Positions 36,755 to 49,618 are shown, counted from the stretch's first letter. The stretch: 64,000 nucleotides of DNA from Balanoglossus misakiensis (GCA_040954595.2 CM082598.2:7006001-7070000); one strand, 5' to 3'. Numbers and translations: made by a program. The notes: generated by a model from the letters alone, not told the origin.

Positions 36755-39700
36755 TCTGATTCTGTGCATCAGGGTAAATGGCGATGCAAGCTTGATGATG
36801 CATCATGGTAGATAGTGATGCAAACACTTCACTTTGACATGGGTGTAAAATGCATCTGGGGTTTTCAAGTTGATTATAAATCGTAGGGTTAATACGTGTC
36901 CAAAAGCACTGTAATTTGACATTGCTAATGCAACGGTGACATTGAATCTGATTCTGTGCATCAGGGTAAATGGCAAAGCAAGCTTGATGATGCATCATGG
37001 TAGATAGTGATGCAAACACTTCGCTTTGACATGGGTGTAAAATGCCTCTGGGGTTTTCAAGTTATTTGTAAATCCCCAGGTTAATACGTAGCCAAAAGCA
37101 TGGTAATTTGACATTGCTAATGCAACGGTGACATTGAATCTGATTATTTGCACCAGGGTAAATGGCGAAGCAAGCTTGATGATGCATCAGGGTAGATAGT
37201 GATGCAAACACTTAACTATGACGTGGGTATAAAATGCATATGGGGATTTCAAATTAATTGTAAATCCCTGGGTTAATACGTGGCCAAACGCACTATAATT
37301 TGACATTGCTAATGCAATAGTGACACTAAAACTGATTCTTTGCATCAGGGCAAATTGTGAAGCATGCTTGATGATGCAAACACTGCATTTTGACATGGGT
37401 ATTTAATACATATGCATTGATATTCAAAGTTGACTCTAAATACTCGGTTAATACATGGCCAAAAGCACTGTAATTTAAAATTGCTAATGCAAGGGTGACA
37501 TTGAATCTGATTCTATGCATCAGGGCAAATACTGAAGAATGCTTAATGATGCACCTAGGTCAATTGTGATGCAATCACTAAACTTTGACACAAGGGTTTA
37601 AAATGCATACAGGGGGATTAAAGGATGACTGAAAATTCCTGGGTTAATACGTGTCAAAAAGCACTGTAATTTGACATTGCTAATGCAATGGTGACACTAA
37701 ATCTGATTCTTTGCATCAGGGCAAATAGTGAAGCATGCTTGATGATGCAAACACTGCATTTTGACATAGGTATTTAATGCATATGCATGGGTATTTGAAG
37801 TTGTCTGTAAATCTCCAGGTTAATACGTAGCCAAAAAGCACTGTAATTTGACATTGATAATGCAATGGTGACACTAAATCTGATTCTTTGTATCAGGGTA
37901 AATGGCAAAGCAAGCTTGATGATCATCACGGTAGAGAGTGATGCAAACACTTCGCTTTGACATAGGTATAACATGCATCTGTGGTTTTCAAGTTGATTAT
38001 AAATCCTAGGGTTAATACCTGGCCAAACGAAATGTAATTTGACATTGCTAATGCAAGGGTGACATTGAATCTGATTCTATGCATCAGGGCAAATACTGAA
38101 GAATGCTTAATGATGCACCTAGGTCAATTGTGATGCAATCACTAAACTTTGACACAAGGGTTTAAAATGCATACAGGGGGATTAAAGGATGACTGAAAAT
38201 TCCTGGGTTAATACGTGTCAAAAAGCACTGTAATTTGACATTGCTAATGCAATGGTGACACTAAATCTGATTCTTTGCATCAGGGCAAATAGTGAAGCAT
38301 GCTTGATGATGCAAACACTGCATTTTGACATAGGTATTTAATGCATATGCATGGGTATTTGAAGTTGTCTGTAAATCTCCAGGTTAATACGTAGCCGAAA
38401 AGCACTGTAATTTGACATTGCTAATGCAATGGTGACACTAAATGTGATTCTTTGTATCAGGGTAAATGGCAAAGCAAGCTTGATGATCATCACGGTAGAG
38501 AGTGATGCAAACACTTCGCTTTGACATAGGTATAACATGCATATGGGGATTTCAAGTTGATTATAAATCCCTGGGTTAATACGTGTCCAAAAGCACTGTA
38601 ATTTGACATTGCTTATGCAATAGTGACACTAAAACTGATTATTTGCATCAGGGCAAATTGTGAAGCATGCTTGATGATGCGTCAGAGTCAATTCCTGGGT
38701 TAATACGTGTCCAAAAGCACTGTAATTTGACATTGCTAATGCAATGGTGACATTGAATCTGATTCTGTGCATCAGGGTAAATGGCGATGCAAGCTTGATG
38801 ATGCATCATGGTAGATAGTGATGCAAACACTTCACTTTGACATGGGTGTAAAATGCATCTGGGGTTTTCAAGTTGATTATAAATCCTAGGGTTAATACCT
38901 GGCCAAACGAAATGTAATTTGACATTGCTAATGCAACGGTGACATTGAATCTGATTCTGTGCATCAGGGTAAATGGAAAAGCAAGCTTGATGATGCATCA
39001 TGGTAGATAGTGATGCAAACACTTCACTTTGACATGGGTATTTAATGCATTTGGGGTTTTCAAGTTGATTATACATCCTAGGGTTAATACGTGTCCAAAA
39101 GCACTGTAATTTGACATTGCTAATGCAACGGTGACATTGAATCTGATTCTTTGCATCAAGGTAAATGGCGATGCAAGCTTGATGATGCATCACGGTAGAT
39201 AGTGATGCAAACACTTCGCTTTGACATGGGTATTTAATGCATATGGTGTTTTCAAGTTGATTATACATCCTAGGGTTAATATGTGTCGAAAAGCACTTTA
39301 ATTTGACATTGCTAATGCAACGGTGACATTGAATCTGATTCTTTGCATCAAAGTAAATGGCGATGCAAGCTTGATGATGCATCATGGTAGATAGTGATGC
39401 AAACACGTCACTTTGACATGGGTGTAAAATGCATCTGGGGTTTTCAAGTTGATTATAAATCCCAGGGTTAATACCTGGCCAAACGCAATGTAATTTGACA
39501 TTGCTAATGCAACGGTGACATTGAATCTGATTCTGTGCATCAGGGTAAATGGCGATGCAAGCTTGATGATGCATCATGGTAGATAGTGATGCAAACACGT
39601 CACTTTGACATGGGTGTAAAATGCATCTGGGGTTTTCAAGTTGATCATAAATCCCAGGGTTAATATGTGTCCAAAAACACGGAAATTTGACATTGCTAAT

Positions 39701-41869
39701 GCAACAGTGACATTGAATATAATTCTTTGCATCAGGGTAAATGGCAAAGCAAGCTTGATGATGCATCATGGTAGATAGTGATGCAAACACTTCACTTTGA
39801 CATGGGTATTTAATGCATATGGGGTTTTCAAGTTGATTATACATCCTAGGGTCAATACGTGTCCAAAAGAACTGTAATTTGACATTGCTAATGCAACGGT
39901 GACATTGAATCTGATTCTTTGCATCAAGGTAAATGGCGATGCAAGCTTGATGATGCATCACGGTAGATAGTGATGCAAACACTTCGCTTTGACATGGGTA
40001 TTTAATGCATATGGGGTTTTCAAGTTGATTATACATCCTAGGGTTAATACGTGTCCAAAAGCACTTTAATTTGACATTGCTAATGCAACGGTGACATTGA
40101 ATCTGATTCTTTGCATCAAAGTAAATGGCAATGCAAGCTTGATGATGCATCACGGTAGATAGTGATGCAATCACTTCGCTTTGACATGGGTATTTAATGC
40201 ATATGGGGTTTTCAAGTTGATTATAAATCGTAGGGTTAATACGTGTCCAAAAGCACTTTAATTTGACATTGCTAATGCAACAGTGACATTGAATCTGATT
40301 CTTTGCATCAAAGTAAATGGCGATGCAAGCTTGATGATGCATCACTGTAGATAGTGATGCAATCACTTCGCTTTGACATGGGTATTTAATGCATATGGGG
40401 TTTTCAAGTTGATTATAAATCGTAGGGTTAATACGTGTCCAAAAGCAGTTTAATTTGACATTGCTAATGCAACGGTGATATTGAATCTGATTCTTTGCAT
40501 CAAAGTAAATGGTGATGCAAGCTTGATGATGCATCACGATAGATAGTGATGCAATCACTTCGCTTTGGCATGGGTATTTAATGCATATGGGGTTTTCAAG
40601 TTTATTATAAATCGTAGGGTTAATACGTGTCCAAAAGCACTGTAATTTGACATTGCTAATGTAACGGTGACATTGAATCTGATTCTGTGCATCAGGGTAA
40701 ATGGCAAAGCAAGCTTGATGATGCATCATGGTAGATAGTGATGCAAACACTTCGCTTTGACATGGGTATTTAATGTATCTGCATGGGTATTTAATATTGA
40801 CTGAAAATTCCTGGGGTAATACGTGTCCAAAAGCACTATAATTTGACATTGCTAATGCAATGGTGACATTGAATGTGATTCTTTGCATCAGGGTAAATGG
40901 CGATGCAGGCTTGATGATGGATCAGAGTAGATGGTGATGCAAGGTCTGCACTTTGACATAGGTATTTAATGTATCTGCATGGGTATTTAATGTTGACTGA
41001 AAATTCCTGGGTTAATACGAGTCTAAAAGCACTGTAATTTGACATTGCTAATGCAATGTTGACATAGAATGTGATTCTGTGCATCAGGGTAAATGGCGAT
41101 GCAGGCTTGATGTTGCATAATGGTAGAGAGTGATGAAAACACTTCGCTTTGACATGGGTATAAAATGCATATGGGGGATTTCAAGTTGATTATACATCCC
41201 TCAGTTAATACGTGTCGAAAAGCGCTGTAATTTAAAATTGCTAATGAGATGGTGACATTGAATCTGATTCTTTGCATCAGGGCAAATAGTGAAGCATGCT
41301 TGATGATGCAAACACTGCATTTTGACATGGGTATTTAATGCATATGCATGGGTATTTGAAGTTGTCTGTAAATCTCCAGGTTAATACGTAGCCAAGAGCA
41401 TTGTAATTTGACATTGCTAATGCAATGGTGACACTAAATCTGATTCTTTGTATCAGGGTAAATGGCGAAGCAAGCTTGATGATCATCACGGTAGAGAGTG
41501 ATGCAAACACTTCGATTTGACATAGGTATAACATGCATATGGGGATTTCAAGTTGATTATAAATCCCTGGGTTAATACGTGTCAAAAAGCACTGTAATTT
41601 GACATTGCTAATGCAACGGTGACATTGAATCTGATTCTGTGCATCAGGGTAAATGGCGATGCAAGCTTGATGATGAATCATGGTAGATAGTGATGCAAAC
41701 ACTTCGCTTTGACATGGGTATTTAATGCATATGGGGATTTCAAGTTCATTGTAAATCCCTGGGTTAATACGTGGCCAAACGCACTGTAATTTGACATTGC
41801 TAATGCAATGGTGACACTAAATCTGATTCTTTGTATCAGGGTAAATGGCGAAGCAAGCTTTATGATGGA

Positions 41870-44363
41870 TCAGAGTAGATGGTGATGCAAACACTTAACT
41901 ATGACGTGGGTATAAAATGCATATGGGGATTTCAAATTAATTGTAAATCCCTGGGTTAATACGTGGCCAAACGCACTATAATTTGACATTGCTAATGCAA
42001 TAGTGACACTAAAACTGATTCTTTGCATCAGGGCAAATTGTGAAGCATGCTTGATGATGCAAACACTGCATTTTGACATGGGTATTTAATACATATGCAT
42101 TGATATTCAAAGTTGACTCTAAATCCTCGGTTAATACATGGCCAAAAGCACTGTAATTTAAAATTGCTAATGCAAGGGTGACATTGAATCTGATTCTATG
42201 CATCAGGGCAAATACTGAAGAATGCTTAATGATGCACCTAGGTCAATTGTGATGCAATCACTAAACTTTGACACAAGGGTTTAAAATGCATACAGGGGGA
42301 TTAAAGGATGACTGAAAATTCCTGGGTTAATACGTAGCCAAAAGCACTGTAATTTGACATTGCTAATGTAATGGTGACACTAAATCTGATTCTTTGCATC
42401 AGGGCAAATAGTGAAGCATGCTTGATGATGCAAACACTGCATTTTGACATAGGTATTTAATGCATATGCATGGGTATTTGAAGTTGTCTGTAAATCTCCA
42501 GGTTAATACGTAGCCAAAAAGCACTGTAATTTGACATTGCTAATGCAATGGTGACACTAAATCTGATTCTTTGTATCAGGGTAAATGGCAAAGCAAGCTT
42601 GATGATCATCACGGTAGAGAGTGATGCAAACACTTCGCTTTGACATAGGTATAACATGCATATGGGGATTTCAAGTTGATTATAAATCCCTGGGTTAATA
42701 CGTGTCCAAAAGCACTGTAATTTGACATTGCTTATGCAATAGTGACACTAAAACTGATTATTTGCATCAGGGCAAATTGTGAAACATGCTTGATGATGCG
42801 TCAGAGTCAATTCCTGGGTTAATACGTGTCCAAAAGCACTGTAATTTGACATTGCTAATGCAACAGTGACATTGAATCTGATTCTGTGCATCAGGGTAAA
42901 TGGCGATGCAAGCTTGATGATGAATCATGGTAGATAGTGATGCAAACACTTCGCTTTGACATGGGTATTTAATGCATCTGGGGTTTTCAAGTTATTTGTA
43001 AATCCCCAGGTTAATACGTAGCCAAAAGCATGGTAATTTGACATTGCTAATGCAACGGTGACATTGAATCTGATTATTTGCACCAGGGTAAATGGCGAAG
43101 CAAGCTTGATGATGCATCAGGGTAGATAGTGATGCAAACACTTAACTATGACGTGGGTATAAAATGCATATGGGGATTTCAAATTAATTGTAAATCCCTG
43201 GGTTAATACGTGGCCAAACGCACTATAATTTGACATTGCTAATGCAATAGTGACACTAAAACTGATTCTTTGCATCAGGGCAAATTGTGAAGCATGCTTG
43301 ATGATGCAAACACTGCATTTTGACATGGGTATTTAATACATATGCATTGATATTCAAAGTTGACTCTAAATCCTCGGTTAATACATGGCCAAAAGCACTG
43401 TAATTTAAAATTGCTAATGCAAGGGTGACATTGAATCTGATTCTATGCATCAGGGCAAATACTGAAGAATGCTTAATGATGCACCTAGGTCAATTGTGAT
43501 GCAATCACTAAACTTTGACACAAGGGTTTAAAATGCATACAGGGGGATTAAAGGATGACTGAAAATTCCTGGGTTAATACGTAGCCAAAAGCACTGTAAT
43601 TTGACATTGCTAATGTAATGGTGACACTAAATCTGATTCTTTGCATCAGGGCAAATAGTGAAGCATGCTTGATGATGCAAACACTGCATTTTGACATAGG
43701 TATTTAATGCATATGCATGGGTATTTGAAGTTGTCTGTAAATCTCCAGGTTAATACGTAGCCAAAAAGCACTGTAATTTGACATTGCTAATGCAATGGTG
43801 ACACTAAATCTGATTCTTTGTATCAGGGTAAATGGCAAAGCAAGCTTGATGATCATCACGGTAGAGAGTGATGCAAACACTTCGCTTTGACATAGGTATA
43901 ACATGCATATGGGGATTTCAAGTTGATTATAAATCCCTGGGTTAATACGTGTCCAAAAGCACTGTAATTTGACATTGCTTATGCAATAGTGACACTAAAA
44001 CTGATTATTTGCATCAGGGCAAATTGTGAAACATGCTTGATGATGCGTCAGAGTCAATTCCTGGGTTAATACGTGTCCAAAAGCACTGTAATTTGACATT
44101 GCTAATGCAACAGTGACATTGAATCTGATTCTGTGCATCAGGGTAAATGGCGATGCAAGCTTGATGATGCATCATGGTAGATAGTGATGCAAACACTTCA
44201 CTTTGACATGGGTGTAAAATGCATCTGGGGTTTTCAAGTTGATTATAAATCCTAGGGTTAATACCTGGCCAAACGCAATGTAATTTGACATTGCTAATGC
44301 AACGGTGACATTGAATCTGATTCTGTGCATCAGGGTAAATGGCGATGCAAGCTTGATGATGCA
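41870..44363. repeat. 1,247-bp tandem duplication within the satellite
   Basis: GATGCAAACACTTAACTATG at about 41882 recurs at 43129, and three successive short frames in the block reappear at +1,247. Both copies also match the block at about 37187 (offset 4,683), showing repeated reuse of one module. Confidence 0.85.
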
Positions 44364-46586
44364 TCATGGTAGATAGTGATGCAAACACTTCACTTTGACA
44401 TGGGTGTAAAATGCATCTGGGGTTTTCAAGTTGATTATAAATCCCAGGGTTAATACCTGGCCAAACGCAATGTAATTTGACATTGCTAATGCAACGGTGA
44501 CATTGAATCTGATTCTTTGCATCAAGGTAAATGGCGATGCAAGCTTGATGATGCATCACGGTAGATAGTGATGCAAACACTTCGCTTTGACATGGGTATT
44601 TAATGCATATGGTGTTTTCAAGTTGATTATACATCCTAGGGTTAATATGTGTCCAAAAGCACTTTAATTTGACATTGCTAATGCAACGGTGACATTGAAT
44701 CTGATTCTTTGCATCAAAGTAAATGGCGATGCAAGCTTGATGATGCATCATGGTAGATAGTGATGCAAACACGTCACTTTGACATGGGTGTAAAATGCAT
44801 CTGGGGTTTTCAAGTTGATTATAAATCCCAGGGTTAATATGTGTCCAAAAGCACTGTAATTTGACATTGCTAATGCAACGGTGATATTGAATCTGATTCT
44901 GTGCATCAGGGTAAATGGCGATGCAAGCTTGATGATGCATCATGGTAGATAGTGGTGCAAACACTTCACTTTGACATGGGTGTAAAATGCATCTGGGGTT
45001 TTCAAGTTGATCATAAATCCCAGGGTTAATATGTGTCCAAAAACACGGAAATTTGACATTGCTAATGCAACAGTGACATTGAATCTAATTCTTTGCATCA
45101 GGGTAAATGGCAAAGCAAGCTTGATGATGCATCATGGTAGATAGTGATGCAAACACTTCACTTTGACATGGGTATTTAATGCATATGGGGTTTTCAAGTT
45201 GATTATACATCCTAGGGTTAATACGTGTCCAAAAGCACTTTAATTTGACATTGCTAATGCAACGGTGACATTGAATCTGATTATTTGCATCAAAGTAAAT
45301 GGTGATGCAAGCTTGATGATGCATCACGATAGATAGTGATGCAATCACTTCGATTTGGCATCAGGGCAAATTGTGAAACATGCTTGATGATGCGTCAGAG
45401 TCAATTCCTGGGTTAATACGTGTCCAAAAGCACTGTAATTTGACATTGCTAATGCAACAGTAACATTGAATCTGATTCTGTGCATCAGGGTAAATGGCGA
45501 TGCAAGCTTGATGATGCATCATGGTAGATAGTGATGCAAACACTTCACTTTGACATGGGTGTAAAATGCATATGGGGTTTTCAAGTTGATTATAAATCCT
45601 AGGGTTAATACCTGGCCAAACGCAATGTAATTTGACATTGCTAATGCAACGGTGACATTGAATCTGATTCTGTGCATCAGGGTAAATGGCGATGCAAGCT
45701 TGATGATGCATCATGGTAGATAGTGATGCAAACACTTCACTTTGACATGGGTGTAAAATGCATCTGGGGTTTTCAAGTTGATTATAAATCCCAGGGTTAA
45801 TACCTGGCCAAACGCAATGTAATTTGACATTGCTAATGCAACGGTGACATTGAATCTGATTCTGTGCATCAGGGTAAATGGAAAAGCAAGCTTGATGATG
45901 CATCATGGTAGATAGTGATGCAAACACTTCACTTTGACATGGGTATTTAATGCATATGGGGTTTTCAAGTTGATTATACATCCTAGGGTTAATACGTGTC
46001 CAAAAGCACTGTAATTTGACATTGCTAATGCAACGGTGACATTGAATCTGATTCTTTGCATCAGGGTAAATGGCGATGCAAGCTTGATGATGCATCATGG
46101 TAGATAGTGATGCAAACACTTCACTTTGACATGGGTGTAAAATGCATCTGGGGTTTTCAAGTTGATTATAAATCCTAGGGTTAATACCTGGCCAAACGCA
46201 ATGTAATTTGACATTGCTAATGCAACAGTGACATTGAATCTGATTCTGTGCATCAGGGTAAATGGCGATGCAAGCTTGATGATGCATCATGGTAGATAGT
46301 GATGCAAACACGTCACTTTGACATGGGTGTAAAATGCATCTGGGGTTTTCAAGTTGATTATAAATCCCAGGGTTAATACCTGGCCAAACGCAATGTAATT
46401 TGACATTGCTAATGCAACGGTGACATTGAATCTGATTCTGTGCATCAGGGTAAATGGAAAAGCAAGCTTGATGATGCATCATGGTAGATAGTGATGCAAA
46501 CACTTCACTTTGACATGGGTATTTAATGCATATGGGGTTTTCAAGTTGATTATACATCCTAGGGTTAATACGTGTCCAAAAGCACT

Positions 46587-46886
46587 TTTGTGAAACACAC
46601 CACGCTGGATTGAGGTAGAAGTAAGGCTTTTAATACCCAAACAAGAAACTCTCTTAACAAAACTTAAATAAATACAGAGAAAAACACAAGTGTCAATAAA
46701 TGAACAATAAAACTAAAATACACTAGTCTAGCTATTCAAATAAAAAACGCTAATCTAAAATTGGGAGGGGGCCCCTTCAGTCAAGCGGTCGAACCTGGCC
46801 CTGTGGGTGAATCCATCCTGACAGGCCGAAATGTGAGGGAGGTTGTGCACTTCCCGAGAGATGGGGGTCAGGATGAAATCCAAGGC
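46587..46886 (-). repeat. Split direct repeat B2 (element 3' end)
   Basis: 300 bp identical by eye, without indels, to 47180-47479 (offset 593). Its outer end TTTGTGAAACACACCACGCT is the left boundary against satellite. A 54-bp unique spacer (46887-46940) separates it from A2. Confidence 0.92.
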
Positions 46887-46940
46887 AGACCGCAGGAATG
46901 AAGGGGAAAAAGAAAGGTGGAAGAACGGGGTGGAGGTGGG

Positions 46941-47179
46941 AAAGGCGACGTGACCTGGCTCAAGCAGAGAACTGAATGAATGAATGAATGAATGGGGAAA
47001 CAAAGGACGGCCAGTCTGACGCTAAGGGCCGTGTGCACAGGCCAAGCTGATTGGTCAGAAACGAAGCAAGTAAAGGTCAGTACCAACGGCGCTGATTGGT
47101 CGAGGAAATGGAGGTGGGGCTAGTGAAGACCACCTCGGTGTGTTCACAAAAAGCATCTGTGATACAACACAGATTTTAC
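46941..47179 (-). repeat. Split direct repeat A2
   Basis: 239 bp matching 52902-53140 (offset 5,961) with one visible difference (GGTCAGTACC here, GGTCAGCACC there). It abuts B1 directly; the junction TTTTAC|TTTGTGAAAC equals what circularisation of the outer ends would create. Confidence 0.92.
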
Positions 47180-47479
47180 TTTGTGAAACACACCACGCTG
47201 GATTGAGGTAGAAGTAAGGCTTTTAATACCCAAACAAGAAACTCTCTTAACAAAACTTAAATAAATACAGAGAAAAACACAAGTGTCAATAAATGAACAA
47301 TAAAACTAAAATACACTAGTCTAGCTATTCAAATAAAAAACGCTAATCTAAAATTGGGAGGGGGCCCCTTCAGTCAAGCGGTCGAACCTGGCCCTGTGGG
47401 TGAATCCATCCTGACAGGCCGAAATGTGAGGGAGGTTGTGCACTTCCCGAGAGATGGGGGTCAGGATGAAATCCAAGGC
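47180..47479 (-). repeat. Split direct repeat B1
   Basis: 300-bp partner of 46587-46886. Sequence diverges immediately after ATCCAAGGC, where the element's 3' untranslated region begins. Confidence 0.92.
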
Positions 47480-47575
47480 CCAAACGAAGGAAGAATGACT
47501 GAAGTTGACCCCCAAAATAAAGGGAAGTGGAATAGAGGAAATGGGGTGAGATGTTGGAAGTGGTGGGAGTGGGAT

Positions 47576-47914
47576 CCTGGGGGACGGGTCGACCGTGCGA
47601 GCCCAGGTGGGAGCGTGGAATGAATGAGCCCAAGGGATCATAACATGATGCGGCTTGGGGGGGAGGGGTTCCTGGGGGACGGGTCGACCGTGCGAGCCCA
47701 GGTGGGAGCATGGAATGAATGAGCCCAAGGGATCATAACATGATGCGGCTTGGGGGGGAGGGGGGTCCTGGGGGACGGGTCGACCGTGCGAGCCCAGGTG
47801 GAAACAGGTGGAACGAATGAGACAATGGAAAGATGTCGCCCAAGGGATCATAAAATGATGCGGCTTGGGTGGGTGTGGTCCTGGGGGACGGGTTGACCGT
47901 ACGAGCCCAGGTGG
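47576..47914 (-). repeat. Minisatellite in the 3' region of the YR element
   Basis: CCTGGGGGACGGGTYGACCG begins at 47576, 47671, 47767 and 47880, giving periods of 95, 96 and 113 bp and a partial fourth copy. The third unit carries a small insertion (AGACAATGGAAAGATGTCGC). GC-rich, unlike the AT-rich surroundings. The long proline-rich minus-strand ORFs here are by-products of this repeat. Confidence 0.88.
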
Positions 47915-47977
47915 CATTGTGGTAAAACAAGAAAAAGGAGGTAAACTTAACAGAAGGCAAGCGCGAGAAGAAACACT

Positions 47978-49612
47978 CTAATGACTGGCAAGCACATGAA
48001 AAGCGTGACGCAAGGAGGTCTCGGAGGTTCTAATATACAACTGGTAACAGTCACTAGACCATCTACCTAAGTACTGAATTAGGTGATCGGGGATGCGAGA
48101 CGAAGCAGCCGTTGTTGCTGCCCCTATTCGGAAGGAATGTCCGGCGAATAGGTTGGCCTGAAGGCCGAGTCGTGCCAGTACAGTACGAAGCGAAGTTATG
48201 AAAGTGTGACGGTCCATAGGGAGTCTGTCCGGCAGGAGAAACAGCGGTTCGCTAGGTGAGGCCTGCATAAGTTGGCGGACGGTAACAAACCGAAGTAGCG
48301 TAGAGACTGGGCAAATCTGCGTATATGTTGGGAATAGGCGCAAGTCGAATCCACGACGCAATTGGTCGGTTTTGGACATCTTGATGTGGACAGACAAAAA
48401 GTTAATGTGGGTATCCGAAGAGTTGATGCTGACGTCGCCAAGGCAGAGATTGGAACTTGCATGGAAATGTTGGGTTGTCGTGGTGAATTCACTGCAACGG
48501 AGGAATCCGAAGAATGCCAGAAGGAAGGCTGCCTCTAGCAAAAGGTCAAAGTACGCGCCAAATACACCTTGACGGAGGAGGAGACACATACGCCTGAGGA
48601 TATCCGCAGTGATTGGTAAGCGTGGTCTGATGGTAGATCCTTGCATCCGTTGAATACCCCTGAGGACGTTGCTCAGCAACTGCCTTTTTGTGCAGGACTT
48701 GCGGTTGAGGAAGGAAGTGAGCAGCTCGAGGATTCTGGCTAGCTTGTCGCGAGGTAAGCGCGCCTCCATTTTGACAGTGTCAAGTACGATGCCGAGATAC
48801 TCCAGGGAGGTAGTTGGGCCCACAGTTTTGTGTGGGGCGATGGGGATACCGAGACGAATAAACAGCAGAGTCAGCAAAGCCATGGTGCGATCAGCATCGA
48901 AGGACGGGGGGTCAACGGTGAGGAAATCATCCAGAAGATGGAAAATGGTATTGATGCCGTAGACGTAGTGAGCAATCCAGGATACCGCGCAAGAAAGCGA
49001 ATCAAAGATCTTCGGGCTAGAACGCGAACCGAATGGGAGACGAACGAAGAAGTAGAATTGATCATCCCACTGGATACCATAGAGGTGCCATAGCGACGGG
49101 TGTATAGGAATCAGTTTGAAGGCATCTACTATGTCAGTTTTGCAGAGCCACGAGCCTTTTCCTGACTTGAGGATGGCAGAAACAGCGTCGTCAATTTTAA
49201 CGTAGGAAAGGCTGAATTCCTCTTTGTCAATGAGGTCATTGATGCTGGAGATCGCGGGGTCATTGCGCGGTGAGGAGAGGTCAACGATGAGACGCTTCTT
49301 TGTAGAATACTTCTTATCTGCCAGACCGATTGGACTGCAACGGAAATTTGCAAATGGGGGTTGGTCGAACGGGCCAGCTAGGTACCCCTTTTTCACTTCT
49401 GTATTTATCAGTTCGGAAACCGCTTCGGGCTGAGTACGTGCTGATAATAAATTGCGGCCGAAGAAGGAAGAGGAGGGTGCATTGCGGACGCCAGTGTGAA
49501 ATCCCTGTTGCAGACCCGAGATGAGGTAGTTGACAAAGGCGCGGTCGGGGTGAGAGGTCAAATGGTGGGCGAGGCTGTCGATCTCAATAGGTGTGGACGG
49601 CTTGGCGGGTAG
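47978..49612 (-). CDS. Pol: reverse transcriptase fused to tyrosine recombinase, RNase H absent
   Basis: The frame opens directly after the gag UGA; the first downstream start-like codon is only a TTG at 49561, so translation probably depends on readthrough. Counting from 49561 (527 residues), reverse transcriptase covers about 60-285: KTDIVDAF with Asp143, RLPFGSRSSP, and the catalytic LLDDF (Asp211-Asp212), then YLGIVLD. Tyrosine recombinase covers about 298-525: Arg355 (LRCSEF), Lys397 (KMSKTDQ), His475 and Arg478 (GHSFRIGAAT), Trp501 (GRWSS) and the likely nucleophile Tyr509 (QLYIR). The two meet near residues 293-302 (about 48660-48690) with no RNase H and little of the recombinase N-terminal domain, in frame. 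Known relatives have RNase H between them, so an in-frame internal deletion is inferred. All visible catalytic residues are intact and there is no internal stop. Confidence 0.9.
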   Translation of the reverse strand, partial: LPAKPSTPIEIDSLAHHLTSHPDRAFVNYLISGLQQGFHTGVRNAPSSSFFGRNLLSARTQPEAVSELINTEVKKGYLAGPFDQPPFANFRCSPIGLADKKYSTKKRLIVDLSSPRNDPAISSINDLIDKEEFSLSYVKIDDAVSAILKSGKGSWLCKTDIVDAFKLIPIHPSLWHLYGIQWDDQFYFFVRLPFGSRSSPKIFDSLSCAVSWIAHYVYGINTIFHLLDDFLTVDPPSFDADRTMALLTLLFIRLGIPIAPHKTVGPTTSLEYLGIVLDTVKMEARLPRDKLARILELLTSFLNRKSCTKRQLLSNVLRGIQRMQGSTIRPRLPITADILRRMCLLLRQGVFGAYFDLLLEAAFLLAFFGFLRCSEFTTTTQHFHASSNLCLGDVSINSSDTHINFLSVHIKMSKTDQLRRGFDLRLFPTYTQICPVSTLLRFVTVRQLMQASPSEPLFLLPDRLPMDRHTFITSLRTVLARLGLQANLFAGHSFRIGAATTAASSRIPDHLIQYLGRWSSDCYQLYIRTSETSLRHAFHVLASH

Positions 49613-49618
49613 TCAATT
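49607..49618 (-). promoter_or_regulatory. In-frame UGA-CUA stop between gag and pol (possible readthrough site)
   Basis: Gag ends AAT-TGA and the same frame continues CTA-CCC-GCC into pol; the codon phases at 50077 and 49561 differ by exactly 172 codons. UGA followed by CUA is the best-known leaky stop context in alphaviruses and some animal genes. Readthrough would make a gag-pol fusion. This is inferred from context, not shown. Confidence 0.6.

Larger units (their letters stand above)
28441..46586. repeat. 192-bp satellite, homogenised with higher-order duplications
   Basis: Most adjacent monomers are exactly 192 bp apart (for example AGGGTTAATACC at 33321 and 33513). Large blocks recur with fixed offsets: 2,412 bp (31.9-34.3 kb versus 34.3-36.75 kb), 6,335 bp (about 30.4-33.1 kb versus 36.8-39.4 kb) and 1,247 bp (41870-43116 versus 43117-44363). 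A multi-monomer module recurs at about 28453, 30852, 37187, 41870 and 43117. Minus-strand ORFs of 316 to 764 codons arise because the period is a multiple of three and one frame lacks stops; they have no start context or domain and are not called genes. Confidence 0.93.

Noticed and set aside
34725-37019. A 764-codon minus-strand ORF (and similar ones of 695, 746, 444, 398, 325 and 316 codons) as real genes
   Set aside because: They are tandem 64-residue translations of the 192-bp satellite, begin and end at arbitrary monomer variants, and lack any known domain or start context.
22130-46586. The regular array as a CRISPR
   Set aside because: There are no short identical repeats with unique spacers; whole 192-bp monomers vary together, as in a eukaryotic satellite.
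47348-47917. Proline-rich 189-codon ORF on the minus strand
   Set aside because: It is the GC-rich minisatellite and B1 repeat of the YR element read in an open frame; composition is entirely repeat-driven.
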